Part shown: piece after piece, positions 14,863 through 21,880 of the stretch
Layout: each line of letters opens with the position of its first letter
How positions within the stretch are numbered: position 1 is the first letter of the stretch
From: Bacillota bacterium
GTDB taxonomy: Bacteria > Bacillota > DSM-12270 > Thermacetogeniales > Thermacetogeniaceae
Direction of reading: 5' to 3'
NCBI GenBank assembly: GCA_013177945.1
Contig: JABLXW010000013.1
Location: 1 to 64,000 of the forward strand
Length of the DNA stretch: 64,000 bases
Notes under the pieces: model-generated
Databases searched by the model: none
Told to the model about the DNA's origin: nothing
Seen by the model: the letters and a program-made list of their open reading frames with translations, nothing else
Program-made: the position numbers and the translations under genes

Positions 14863-15093
14863 ATGTGTGAATGCTGTACGCCAAAGGAGCACCTTGGGCA
14901 TCTTCACCTTCACGGAGTTAGGGAAAAAGGGTGGGATCACCTCAACGAAGCAGTGCAGGGGTTGCCCGGCGTTTTTCGGGCCGTGCCAGCAGATCACGGC
15001 GATGCCGAAGCAGTGATTCTCTTCGACCGGCGCGTGATTTCCGAGGAGCGCCTGAAAAATACTCTGAACGAAAAAGGCTTTCGGGTTTCGTGA
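14863..15093 (+). CDS. Small HMA-like protein with Cys/His-rich N-terminus
   Basis: A 76-residue protein starting at ATG 14863, nine bases after AAAGGAGG. Residues 18-76 look like a ferredoxin-like heavy-metal-associated (HMA) fold: an amphipathic helix (HLNEAVQGLPGV), an AEAVILFDRR strand and EERLKNTLNEKGFRV at the end. It lacks the usual GMxCxxC loop; instead the extreme N-terminus carries C2, C4, C5 and H10, H13, H15, H17. This suggests metal binding through an unusual terminal cluster, but the role is unknown. It may be the last gene of the polyamine operon or stand alone. Confidence 0.65.
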   Translation: MCECCTPKEHLGHLHLHGVREKGWDHLNEAVQGLPGVFRAVPADHGDAEAVILFDRRVISEERLKNTLNEKGFRVS

Positions 15094-15117
15094 GCTTTTT
15101 GGCCTGCCGGGTAACTG

Positions 15118-15146
15118 TTGACTTGAGGAAAAAGGGATGCTATAAT
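15118..15146 (+). promoter_or_regulatory. Sigma-A promoter of the tRNA array
   Basis: TTGACT (15118-15123), a 17-base spacer and TATAAT (15141-15146), 45 bases before the first tRNA. Confidence 0.8.
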
Positions 15147-15191
15147 AAAACTGCTCTTGAGAAGAGCATAAGGAAGGACTTGAGAATCAAC

Positions 15192-15267
15192 GGGCGATTA
15201 GCTCAGCTGGGAGAGCACCTGCCTTACAAGCAGGGGGTCGGCAGTTCGAGCCTGTCATCGCCCACCA
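15192..15267 (+). tRNA. tRNA-Val (UAC)
   Basis: A full cloverleaf: acceptor GGGCGAT pairs with ATCGCCC, the anticodon loop CTTACAA is closed by CCTGC/GCAGG, and CCA is encoded. The anticodon is TAC. It is first in a six-tRNA array. Confidence 0.95.
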
Positions 15268-15303
15268 CTGTGGCAACTTCCCGGCATGCTGCCGGAAGAA
15301 TGC

Positions 15304-15380
15304 GGAGCTGTGGTGTAGTGGTTTAACACGCCGGCCTGTCAAGCCGGAGATCGCGGGTTCGAGTCCCGTCAGCTCCGCCA
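15304..15380 (+). tRNA. tRNA-Asp (GUC)
   Basis: Acceptor GGAGCTG pairs with CAGCTCC, discriminator G, encoded CCA. The anticodon loop CTGTCAA is closed by CCGGC/GCCGG, giving GTC. Confidence 0.95.
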
Positions 15381-15403
15381 TAACAAAAAATAGCAAAAGA
15401 TTT

Positions 15404-15479
<76 letters not shown>

Positions 15480-15493
15480 TTTGAGAATTATGG

Positions 15494-15568
15494 GCGGAAG
15501 TAGCTCAGTGGTAGAGCATCGCCTTGCCAAGGCGAGGGCCGCGGGTTCAAATCCCGTCTTCCGCTCCA
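15494..15568 (+). tRNA. tRNA-Gly (GCC)
   Basis: Acceptor GCGGAAG pairs with CTTCCGC, discriminator T, encoded CCA. The anticodon loop TTGCCAA is closed by TCGCC/GGCGA, giving GCC. Confidence 0.95.
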
Positions 15569-15593
15569 TTTTATAAATTAAGGGTCTCCACGA

Positions 15594-15668
15594 GGGCAAG
15601 TGGCGAAGTGGCAACGCTGCGGACTGCAAATCCGCCATGCGCCGGTTCGAATCCGGCCTTGCCCTCCA
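15594..15668 (+). tRNA. tRNA-Cys (GCA)
   Basis: Acceptor GGGCAAG pairs with CTTGCCC, discriminator T, encoded CCA. The anticodon loop CTGCAAA is closed by GCGGA/TCCGC, giving GCA. Confidence 0.95.
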
Positions 15669-15717
15669 TTTTTTCTGTCTTGAAATTTAAAGGTCGCGGA
15701 ATGCTAAACCGGAGGAT

Positions 15718-15806
15718 GCCGGGGTGGCGGAACTGGCAGACGCACGGGACTTAAAATCCCGGGGGCAGCAATGCCCGTACCGGTTCGATTCCGGTCCCCG
15801 GCACCA
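15718..15806 (+). tRNA. tRNA-Leu (UAA)
   Basis: An 89-base class II tRNA with a long variable arm. Acceptor GCCGGGG pairs with CCCCGGC, encoded CCA. The anticodon loop CTTAAAA is closed by CGGGA/TCCCG, giving TAA. It is the last intact tRNA of the array. Confidence 0.95.
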
Positions 15807-15868
15807 GCATTTTTAAGGGTTTCAGGGTTTCTAACCCCCTCTGCAAAAACCCCGACAAAAAGAAATTA

Positions 15869-15888
15869 ACAACAATCTGACAACAATC
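15869..15888 (+). repeat. Two tandem 9-base repeats next to the tRNA fragment
   Basis: ACAACAATC occurs at 15869-15877 and again at 15880-15888, an 11-base period. The pair directly abuts the aberrant tRNA 3' fragment. Such repeats resemble the arm-type sites that tyrosine recombinases bind beside an attachment core; this reading is inference. Confidence 0.5.
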
Positions 15889-15937
15889 AGAGCGCCCTAT
15901 CAAGGTGCCCCAGGTTCGAATCCTGGATAGCTCACCA
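15889..15937 (+). pseudogene. tRNA 3' fragment (likely attachment-site remnant)
   Basis: The end of the D-arm (AGAGC), an anticodon-type hairpin (GCGCC and GGTGC around CTATCAA), a perfect T-arm (CCAGG TTCGAAT CCTGG), the acceptor 3' strand ATAGCTC and an encoded ACCA are present. The 5' acceptor strand (GAGCTAT expected) and most of the D-arm are missing, and the variable region is only about one base. The acceptor sequence resembles clostridial tRNA-Lys (GAGCCAT type), but the anticodon is not Lys. It reads best as the recombined or decayed 3' half of a tRNA used as an integration site. Confidence 0.65.
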
Positions 15938-15950
15938 TCTGGAAATCGGA

Positions 15951-15983
15951 CGACGCAAGGTTTTGCGGCGTTTTTTCTTTTTT
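15951..15983 (+). terminator. Terminator after the tRNA array
   Basis: A stem formed by 15951-15958 (CGACGCAA) and 15963-15970 (TTGCGGCG), with one mismatch and a four-base loop, is followed by a 13-base T-rich tract. Confidence 0.8.
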
Positions 15984-16022
15984 GCTTTCAGTTAACCGGA
16001 GGATCTTTTGCCGCCCAAATAA

Positions 16023-16265
16023 CTTATCGAAGCGCTCTGCCGCTGCTTTCTGCCTGCCCCGGTAAAGCGTGGGAGCAGCATGCGCGGCCTGGGGCCTGTT
16101 TTCATATTCACGAGGCATACCTGGACGGATATTCACCATTTGCTGGCAATAATTTTTTCTTTACTTGTTTTTATTCACATATATCTGCACTGGGAGTGGT
16201 TTGTTTCAACAACGAGAAAGGTTTTCGGCCTGAGAATATGTAGAATATACTGGAAGTGGAAGTAA
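16023..16265 (+). pseudogene. Truncated DUF4405-like membrane protein remnant
   Basis: An open frame of about 80 codons without a clear start ends at 16265. The C-terminal half, FTRHTWTDIHHLLAI, LLVFIHIYLHWEWF and TTRKVFG, matches the histidine-rich last helices of DUF4405 membrane proteins (which resemble haem-binding cytochrome b subunits). The N-terminal transmembrane helices expected for the family are missing, replaced upstream by a terminator and the tRNA fragment. ATG 16080 could start a 61-residue product but has no SD. It is probably a 5'-deleted relic. Confidence 0.55.
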
Positions 16266-16266
16266 A

Positions 16267-16293
16267 TGATACCTGAGAAAAATTCAGGTATCA
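16267..16293 (+). promoter_or_regulatory. Perfect 10-bp inverted repeat at the amidase ribosome-binding site
   Basis: TGATACCTGA (16267-16276) and TCAGGTATCA (16284-16293) flank a seven-base A-rich loop. The right arm ends in the first base of the AGGAGGGG site that serves ATG 16306. There is no T-run, so it is not a terminator; it may be an operator or an mRNA hairpin that controls ribosome access. Confidence 0.5.
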
Positions 16294-16305
16294 GGAGGGG
16301 CGAAA

Positions 16306-17001
16306 ATGCTTGTTGTGATCGATCCGGGTCATGGAGGAAGGGATCCGGGCACCGTTTCTTCAAAGGGAGATCTGGAGAAGGATCAGGTATTGCAAATTGC
16401 CTGCATAGTCAAAGATCTGGAGCCCGGTTTTCAGCATGAAGTAAGGTTTTATTTGACCCGGACCGGCGACTGGGACCTGAGCCTTGAGGCGAGGGCAAGC
16501 CTGGCGAACCGGCTCCGGGCCGATTACTTTATTTCTCTGCATCAGAACAGCGACCCCCTCCGTAAAGGAAGGGGAATTGAAGTGTTTGTCCTGGCGCCGG
16601 GTGGCGAGGGGGAAAGGCTGGGCAGAGTAATCCTCCAGAAGTTGGTTACCCGCACGGGCCTGGTTAACAGGGGCTTGAAGTTTGCGGGATTTACGGTTCT
16701 GCGGCAAACCAGCATGCCCGCTGTCCTGTGTGAATGTGGTTTTTTGGGAACCCCGGAAGAGGCGCAAATCGTGACCAGTCCCCTTTTCCACCAGCAGGCA
16801 GGGTTGGCGATCTGCGAAGGGCTGGCCGAGCATCTCCGCATTTCTTTTCACCCTCCCACTGTTTGGGACCCCGCAGCGGAAATTGAGAAGCTGCACCAAT
16901 CGGGGTTGATTGTCTCCCCTCACAAACCAGATGAGCCTGTTAACTGGGGGGAGTTTGCAACCGTTCTCAACCGCATTCTCGCCAGGCACTCGAAGTCCTG
17001 A
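16306..17001 (+). CDS. N-acetylmuramoyl-L-alanine amidase (Amidase_3)
   Basis: A 231-residue zinc amidase that cleaves the MurNAc-L-Ala bond in peptidoglycan. Zinc-site and catalytic motifs are IDPGHGG (H9), SLHQNSD (H79) and CECGFLG (E143). It has no signal peptide. Residues 180-231 form a short C-terminal extension (IEKLHQSGLI, VNWGEFATVLNRIL) like the repeat found at the end of some spore or phage lysins. The lack of a signal suggests spore mother-cell or phage-type release rather than Sec export. A perfect inverted repeat abuts its SD. Confidence 0.88.
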   Translation: MLVVIDPGHGGRDPGTVSSKGDLEKDQVLQIACIVKDLEPGFQHEVRFYLTRTGDWDLSLEARASLANRLRADYFISLHQNSDPLRKGRGIEVFVLAPGGEGERLGRVILQKLVTRTGLVNRGLKFAGFTVLRQTSMPAVLCECGFLGTPEEAQIVTSPLFHQQAGLAICEGLAEHLRISFHPPTVWDPAAEIEKLHQSGLIVSPHKPDEPVNWGEFATVLNRILARHSKS

Positions 17002-17099
17002 ATGCCGTGTAAATTTTTTTTCTCCCTGGAGATGATATAGCTGAGCAGGAAATGCGGCCGGGAAAGCCAATTAGAGAAAGAGGAACAGGGGGACGGCAA

Positions 17100-18314
17100 A
17101 TGGAGCAGAGGATTTGCGTTGTTGGAGGCGGACCTGCAGGTTTGGCGGCAGCGATTGAAGGGGCAAAGCTTGGGCTGCAGGTTGACCTTTACGAGCGAAA
17201 CCGGATCGGGGACCACATCCGGTGCGCGGAAGGTTTTATTGATTCCCTGCGTTTATTGGGGCAGCCCGAAGCTGGTGTTCGGTTTAAGGTTGATGAAGCG
17301 ATCCTGGAGGTGAAAAGGGAGTTTCGGGTCAACTGCAGGAAAGTAAACCTCTGGATGATCGACCGGGCGGAGTGGCAGCGTTTCCTCGGTGAGCGGGCCC
17401 GGGCGGCGGGTGTTAAAATTTACGAAAAAACAAGGATTACAAGAGAAGCTTTTCGGGAGCTGCAGAAGAATTACCGGTGGGTTATCGACGCCAGCGGTGT
17501 TCCTTCGATCAGTTCTCTCTGCTTTGGATTCCGCGATTATTACCGCCGGTACGGGGCGGTTACTGCCCAGTATGTAATTGAAGGAGACTTCTCCCGCCTG
17601 GGAAGGCGGCTTAAATTCAGGCTTTTTCCCGGCTACAGGGGGTATTACTGGGTTTTTCCAAAAGGCCGCGATGCCCAGGGGCGTGAAACCGCAAATGTGG
17701 GAATTGGCTGGTTCCGGCAGGGGATAAAGAAAAGCGACCCGGAAATTTCTTTGTGGCAAGAACTCAACCGGGTTTTGGTTCGGGAGCAGATTGAGGGGAA
17801 AGTCGTCAGGCGCCACGGGGGAATCGTGCCGATTAGGTTGCGCGAGCAGCTGCAGCACGGAAACGTCTTGCTGGTGGGGGATGCAGCAGGATGTGCTTCC
17901 CCCCTCCACGGAGGCGGGATCGATACCGCTTTCTTAACCGGCCGTCTGGCGGCAAGGTGGATTGCCTCCCGGCAGAATGGCCTGCCCGGGACGGATTTTT
18001 CCAGGTATGTCTGGCATATTTTAAAACCAAAGCTCGAAGTGGAGCAGCGCTTGAGCGAGCTCTGGCTGCAGCTTGATTTTGATACTCTCGACAACCTTGC
18101 CTGTTTTATCACCAGGGACTACAGACAGATCAGGGGGTGGGTTCTGCTCCGCCATTTCTGGATGCTGCTCCGGGACGCGGGAACCGGGATTCGCTTCTGG
18201 TCGGGACTGACCCGGGGAAAATGGGAAAGATTCAGGGTTCCGGGTCGGGCGGAACGGGAATCCCTCCCTGTTTCTGGAGCAGGAGGTAGGTGGCCTCATC
18301 AACCTCGCCGGTAA
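17100..18314 (+). CDS. FAD-dependent oxidoreductase, geranylgeranyl-reductase-like
   Basis: A 404-residue flavoprotein. The dinucleotide-binding GGGPAGLAAA begins at residue 8 and is followed by an acidic strand end (VDLYER); the central VIDASG and the second FAD motif VLLVGDAAGCASPLHGGGIDTAF near residue 270 are typical of the GGR/PHBH-like family that reduces or hydroxylates lipids and quinone precursors. The substrate cannot be deduced. ATG 17100 follows AGGGGGAC. Its last 83 bases overlap the end of the convergent L,D-transpeptidase gene; the final 30 residues are Arg/Gly/Pro-rich and may be a non-conserved tail. Confidence 0.85.
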   Translation: MEQRICVVGGGPAGLAAAIEGAKLGLQVDLYERNRIGDHIRCAEGFIDSLRLLGQPEAGVRFKVDEAILEVKREFRVNCRKVNLWMIDRAEWQRFLGERARAAGVKIYEKTRITREAFRELQKNYRWVIDASGVPSISSLCFGFRDYYRRYGAVTAQYVIEGDFSRLGRRLKFRLFPGYRGYYWVFPKGRDAQGRETANVGIGWFRQGIKKSDPEISLWQELNRVLVREQIEGKVVRRHGGIVPIRLREQLQHGNVLLVGDAAGCASPLHGGGIDTAFLTGRLAARWIASRQNGLPGTDFSRYVWHILKPKLEVEQRLSELWLQLDFDTLDNLACFITRDYRQIRGWVLLRHFWMLLRDAGTGIRFWSGLTRGKWERFRVPGRAERESLPVSGAGGRWPHQPRR

Positions 18315-19221
18315 CAGGAAGTCCTGCGCTTGCTTGAAAGTACCGGACCGCAAGAGCGGTTAAATGATTGTAGCGGCCGTCGCAAAGGGAGGGGTAGAGC
18401 CCCAGTTTTTTCAAGGAAAGCTGAACGTAGACCACATCGGGACCGAAGCATCCCCCGGTGAGAAGACGGCGCCAGATCTTTGTCGTCCAGTGGGGCGGCC
18501 CGATGATTCTGACCGGGGTATGGAGTTGAACCCATTCGAACACCTGGAGCACGTCTTCGTTGAACATGCGGATGCACCCCGCCGAGGTGGGAGTGCCGAT
18601 GGTCCAGGGTTTATTTGTTCCGTGAATTCCGTAAATACCCCACGGCACATCGAGCCCGAGCCAGCGGACTCCAAAACCCCCGCCCCAGTTGTAGCCTTTG
18701 TGGATGATTTTCCAGTCTCCGACCGGGGTAGGGGTTTTTGGTTTGCCGACGGCAACGGGAAACTGCCGGAAAGCCTTGTTGTCGACCATCACCGTTAGGG
18801 TGCGCTTTTCGGTGTCGATGACGATTTCCAGATCCCCCGGCGGGGGGGCTGCAGGCAGGGTATTAGCCGGTTGTCCGGATGCTTTTAGAAGGGATGACCG
18901 GGCCAGCAGGTCCGCTCTTCCCAGGGGAAGCCGGTTTGCTCTCTGGTAAGAGGAAACTGCCGCCGCAGTGCGGGGGCCGTAGATTCCGTCGCAGGGGCCG
19001 GGATCAAACCCCATCTCCTTCAGGCGCAGCTGGAGTTCCAGAACATCAACCCCTTGCAGATAGGGATTTGTGAGGTATAAATCCCGATCGTGATCGCCGC
19101 ATTTAGGCCCGCTTTGAGCAAATGATGCCTGGGGGGACAGAACCAGATTTGAGAAAATAACCGCACCAAGGACTACAATTGTTGTGACAAGAAACCTGAA
19201 AAACTTCTTGCGGGGCGCCAC
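18232..19221 (-). CDS. L,D-transpeptidase (YkuD) with flanking peptidoglycan-binding domains
   Basis: A 329-residue exported wall enzyme. A signal peptide spans residues 1-35 (KKFFRFLVTTIVVLGAV...ASFAQ). A PG_binding_1 repeat lies near 50-100 (LQLRLKEMGFDPGPCDGIYG), the YkuD catalytic domain near 130-250 with HGTNKPWTIGTPTSAGCIRM (catalytic Cys), and a second PG-binding repeat near 265-320. It makes 3-3 crosslinks or attaches proteins to peptidoglycan. Start GTG 19221 follows AAAAGGGAGAA. The 3' end overlaps the convergent oxidoreductase gene by 83 bases. Confidence 0.92.
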   Translation of the reverse strand: MAPRKKFFRFLVTTIVVLGAVIFSNLVLSPQASFAQSGPKCGDHDRDLYLTNPYLQGVDVLELQLRLKEMGFDPGPCDGIYGPRTAAAVSSYQRANRLPLGRADLLARSSLLKASGQPANTLPAAPPPGDLEIVIDTEKRTLTVMVDNKAFRQFPVAVGKPKTPTPVGDWKIIHKGYNWGGGFGVRWLGLDVPWGIYGIHGTNKPWTIGTPTSAGCIRMFNEDVLQVFEWVQLHTPVRIIGPPHWTTKIWRRLLTGGCFGPDVVYVQLSLKKLGLYPSLCDGRYNHLTALAVRYFQASAGLPVTGEVDEATYLLLQKQGGIPVPPDPEP

Positions 19222-19275
19222 TGTTGCCGATTCTCCCTTTTCTTTGTTTTATTAATGTTTTATTAATATTTTTGG

Positions 19276-20271
19276 CTAAATTTTGAGTTTGAATACCGGG
19301 TAATTTTGCTGCAAGTTTCCGGGAGCAAGCTGGCAGGCCTCCGGCGGTTTTCTGACTATTTTTCTGAGAACCGGCTGGCGGAGCTTCAGGTCGGGTGTCC
19401 ACTCTAGAAATTCGATTTCGACCACAACTTCAGGCAGCACCCAGACAACTTCTTCTTTGAAGCGAGGTGCGGGGACAAAAGGGCACCGGTCGGTGCGCAG
19501 AGAATTAAGCAGGGGGAGGAGTTCTGCTTCCCTCGTGAGGCCCGTTCCGACCCGTCCCAGATAATGGAGCTTATTTTCAAAAAATGCCCCTGCAAGGATT
19601 GCACTCAAAGTGCGATGCTTCAGGAGATAGCCGCCGACAACCGCCAGCTGCTGCCGGCGTGCTTTAATCTTCAGCCAGTGCCTGCTTTTCCTCCCGGGCA
19701 GGTAAGGAGCCTTTATTTCTTTTGCAACAATTCCTTCAAGCCCCTCTTTTTTGACGGCATCGAAAAGAGGCTGCCCCTTTTCCAGGAAAACCGGAGACAG
19801 GAAGCAGAAAGGCCCAGTTTCGAAGATTTCTAAAAGAAGTTTTTTTCGTTCACCAAGAGGCATATTGAGCAGTTCTGTTCCGTTGAGGTAAAGGAGGTCG
19901 AAGACGATATAGAGAGCGGGTATTTTTTTGGCGAGAAAGGAGATCCTGCTTTGGGAACCGGCGAGGCAGCGCTTCATGAGGAGCGGAAAGCTGGGCTTCC
20001 GGTCTGCCAGAACAACCATCTCTCCGTCAAGGACGGCCTCGCGCGCCCTGATGTGGCGGAAGAGATCTGCCAGTTCCGGGAATAATTTAGTTCTCTCTTG
20101 GAGATGGCGGTTCTGGAGCCGCACCGTTCGGTTCTCAATAAAGCTCAGCATCCGCATTCCATCCCATTTGATTTCAAAAAGGTGCTGGGGGGAGTTAAAG
20201 GGTTCGGGATATGATTGAGGTTCCATGGGTTTAAGCTGGCCGGGAGACCACTTCACTTTTTCCACCCCCAT
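19276..20271 (-). CDS. ATP-dependent DNA ligase (LigD ligase-domain type)
   Basis: A 331-residue stand-alone ligase. Motif I EIKWDGMR (adenylated Lys near residue 35), DGEMVV (motif III region), EGIVAKE (motif IV) and HWLKIKA (motif V) are in order, followed by an OB-fold domain with VVVEIEFLEWT. It resembles the ligase domain of LigD used in non-homologous end joining and spore DNA repair. No Ku or polymerase-domain gene is adjacent. Start ATG 20271 follows AAGGGGA; an upstream TTG at 20298 would add nine residues. It is transcribed with the L,D-transpeptidase, 54 bases apart. Confidence 0.88.
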   Translation of the reverse strand: MGVEKVKWSPGQLKPMEPQSYPEPFNSPQHLFEIKWDGMRMLSFIENRTVRLQNRHLQERTKLFPELADLFRHIRAREAVLDGEMVVLADRKPSFPLLMKRCLAGSQSRISFLAKKIPALYIVFDLLYLNGTELLNMPLGERKKLLLEIFETGPFCFLSPVFLEKGQPLFDAVKKEGLEGIVAKEIKAPYLPGRKSRHWLKIKARRQQLAVVGGYLLKHRTLSAILAGAFFENKLHYLGRVGTGLTREAELLPLLNSLRTDRCPFVPAPRFKEEVVWVLPEVVVEIEFLEWTPDLKLRQPVLRKIVRKPPEACQLAPGNLQQNYPVFKLKI

Positions 20272-20298
20272 TTTTATTATTCCCCTTATCTCTGACAA

Positions 20299-20327
20299 TT
20301 GACGCGGGGAGGCCCAGGTGCTAGAAT
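20299..20327 (+). promoter_or_regulatory. Sigma-A promoter of the trk operon
   Basis: TTGACG (20299-20304), 17-base spacer, TAGAAT (20322-20327), 38 bases before GTG 20366. Confidence 0.75.
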
Positions 20328-20365
20328 TAGCGGGAGAACAAAGGTTTTAACGGGGGAGTTTATCC

Positions 20366-21010
20366 GTGCACGTAATCATAGTGGGATGCGGGCGCCTGGG
20401 GGCCCTGCTCGCCCAGATTCTTTCTGCCGAAGGCCACGATGTTGTTGTCATTGACCGGGAGAGCAGCGCCTTCGAGCGCCTTGGATCCGGTTTTAACGGA
20501 ACGACCCTTGTGGGGACGGGGATTGACATCGATATTTTGCGCAAGGCCGGAATTGAAACTGCAGACGCCCTTGCTGCCGTGACTACTGACGATAACACCA
20601 ACATCATGGCGGCGCAGGTGGCCCGGGAGCTTTTTCGGGTTCCAAAGGTGATTGCAAGGATTTACGATCCGGAACGGGAGCAGATTTACCACGAGTTCGG
20701 TCTGGAAACGGTATCCCCGATTACTCTTGCCGCGAGTCAAATCAGATACGCTTTCGACACAAAAGGGTTTCGGCACCGCTTCTCGCCGAGTGAAGACCTG
20801 GAACTTGTTGAACTTGAAGTTCCTGCGCAGTATTCCGGAAGGACAATCAAGGACCTGGAAATGGCGGGCCGCTTCCGCGTTGCAGGAATCCTCCGCCACG
20901 GGGAAGGTATTATTCCCCAGGAGAGTTTCGTTTTAGAAGCCGGCGATACAGTGTTGGGGTTGGCGGCCCGCAGCCACATTCCGAAGATCCGGGCGAAGTT
21001 ACACCTTTAG
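20366..21010 (+). CDS. trkA: TrkA-type K+ transport regulatory protein (first copy)
   Basis: A 214-residue RCK protein. Residues 1-130 are the NAD(H)-binding RCK_N domain (IVGCGRLGALLA, then VIDRES) and residues 135-214 the RCK_C domain (LELVELEVPAQYSGRTI...GDTVLGLA). It gates the TrkH channel from the cytosolic side in response to nucleotides. Start GTG 20366 lies downstream of a good promoter. It is followed after 17 bases by a second TrkA, so the channel ring may be hetero-oligomeric. Confidence 0.92.
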   Translation: MHVIIVGCGRLGALLAQILSAEGHDVVVIDRESSAFERLGSGFNGTTLVGTGIDIDILRKAGIETADALAAVTTDDNTNIMAAQVARELFRVPKVIARIYDPEREQIYHEFGLETVSPITLAASQIRYAFDTKGFRHRFSPSEDLELVELEVPAQYSGRTIKDLEMAGRFRVAGILRHGEGIIPQESFVLEAGDTVLGLAARSHIPKIRAKLHL

Positions 21011-21027
21011 GCAGGAGGAGGTCCATC

Positions 21028-21759
21028 ATGAAGGTTCTGGTGGCAGGAGGGGGGAAGGTAGGGTACTACCTTGTGAAAACCCTGCTGGATGAAGGCCATG
21101 AAGTTTCACTGGTGGAGCGAGATGAAGGAGTCTGTCAGAATATTGCTTCAGAGCTGGACGTGCTGGTTATTAACGGCGACGCGACGAGCCTGGATATCCT
21201 CGCGGATGCGGGGGTTCAAGATGCCGATGTCATTGCTGCGGTAACCGGAAAGGATGAAGTTAACCTCGTCATCTGCCAGCTGGCGAGGCGCAGATTCGGC
21301 GTCCCCCGGACGGTGGCGCGGGTCAACAACCCGAAAAATCAGAGGGCTTTGGAATTGCTGGGTGTAGATGTTGCCGTGAGCAGCACTGCGGTGATCGCCC
21401 ACTTCATTGAGGAGAGCCTGGCGCGCTGGCACTGGAAAACTCTCTTGACCTTCCACCGGGGAAACATGCACATTGTGGAGATGGAACTGGATCCTCATTC
21501 CCCGTCCGTGGGGAAAAGAGTGGAAGAACTCGAACTCCCACATGATTGCGTTTTGGTGGCGGTAATCAGGGGGCATGATGTACTGATTCCCAGAGGCAGC
21601 ACTTCGCTTCAGGTGGGTGATGAAATTTTGGCGGTAACCCGCTCCGATACCCAGTTTGAGCTTGTCGAAAAACTTACCGGCAAAAAGCCGCATGGTCTTT
21701 TGCGTAAAGAATTAAACCGGATGGGGGCAGTCTTGCGTGGCAGAAAACCAGTCCGTTAA
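21028..21759 (+). CDS. trkA: TrkA-type K+ transport regulatory protein (second copy)
   Basis: A 243-residue RCK_N plus RCK_C protein (VAGGGKVGYYLVKTL at the N-terminus, LVERDE at the second strand; RCK_C from about residue 145 with VEMELDPHSPSVGKRV and VGDEILAVTR). It is longer than its neighbour by a basic tail. SD GGAGGAGG. The two copies share the architecture but are clearly diverged, consistent with an old duplication. The 3' end overlaps a small membrane-protein frame by 23 bases. Confidence 0.92.
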   Translation: MKVLVAGGGKVGYYLVKTLLDEGHEVSLVERDEGVCQNIASELDVLVINGDATSLDILADAGVQDADVIAAVTGKDEVNLVICQLARRRFGVPRTVARVNNPKNQRALELLGVDVAVSSTAVIAHFIEESLARWHWKTLLTFHRGNMHIVEMELDPHSPSVGKRVEELELPHDCVLVAVIRGHDVLIPRGSTSLQVGDEILAVTRSDTQFELVEKLTGKKPHGLLRKELNRMGAVLRGRKPVR

Positions 21760-21880
21760 AAGGGCCAGGGGAGTTTTTTCTCCTTTTAACATTTTCATTG
21801 GGATTTTAACCGAATTGGGAGGGGTTGCCCTCCTGGTGGGGCTCGGTTTGTTGATCAGCTGGCTGGTGAAGGGCTTGTGA
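21737..21880 (+). CDS. 47-residue single-span membrane protein within the trk operon
   Basis: GTG 21737 opens a 47-codon frame that starts inside the second trkA and ends in TGA 21878-21880, overlapping the GTG of trkH (GTGA). The protein has a basic N-terminus (VKRARG), FSPFNIFIGIL, and a hydrophobic helix at residues 19-43 (ALLVGLGLLISWLVKGL at the end). The stop-start overlaps at both ends point to translational coupling. No family is recognised; a KdpF-like stabilising peptide for TrkH is a possible analogy. The SD is weak (GGGGGCAG). Confidence 0.6.
   Translation: MAENQSVKRARGVFSPFNIFIGILTELGGVALLVGLGLLISWLVKGL

Noticed and set aside
15187-15396. Short frames over the tRNA array
   Set aside because: They read across tRNA genes; tRNA structure explains the sequence fully.
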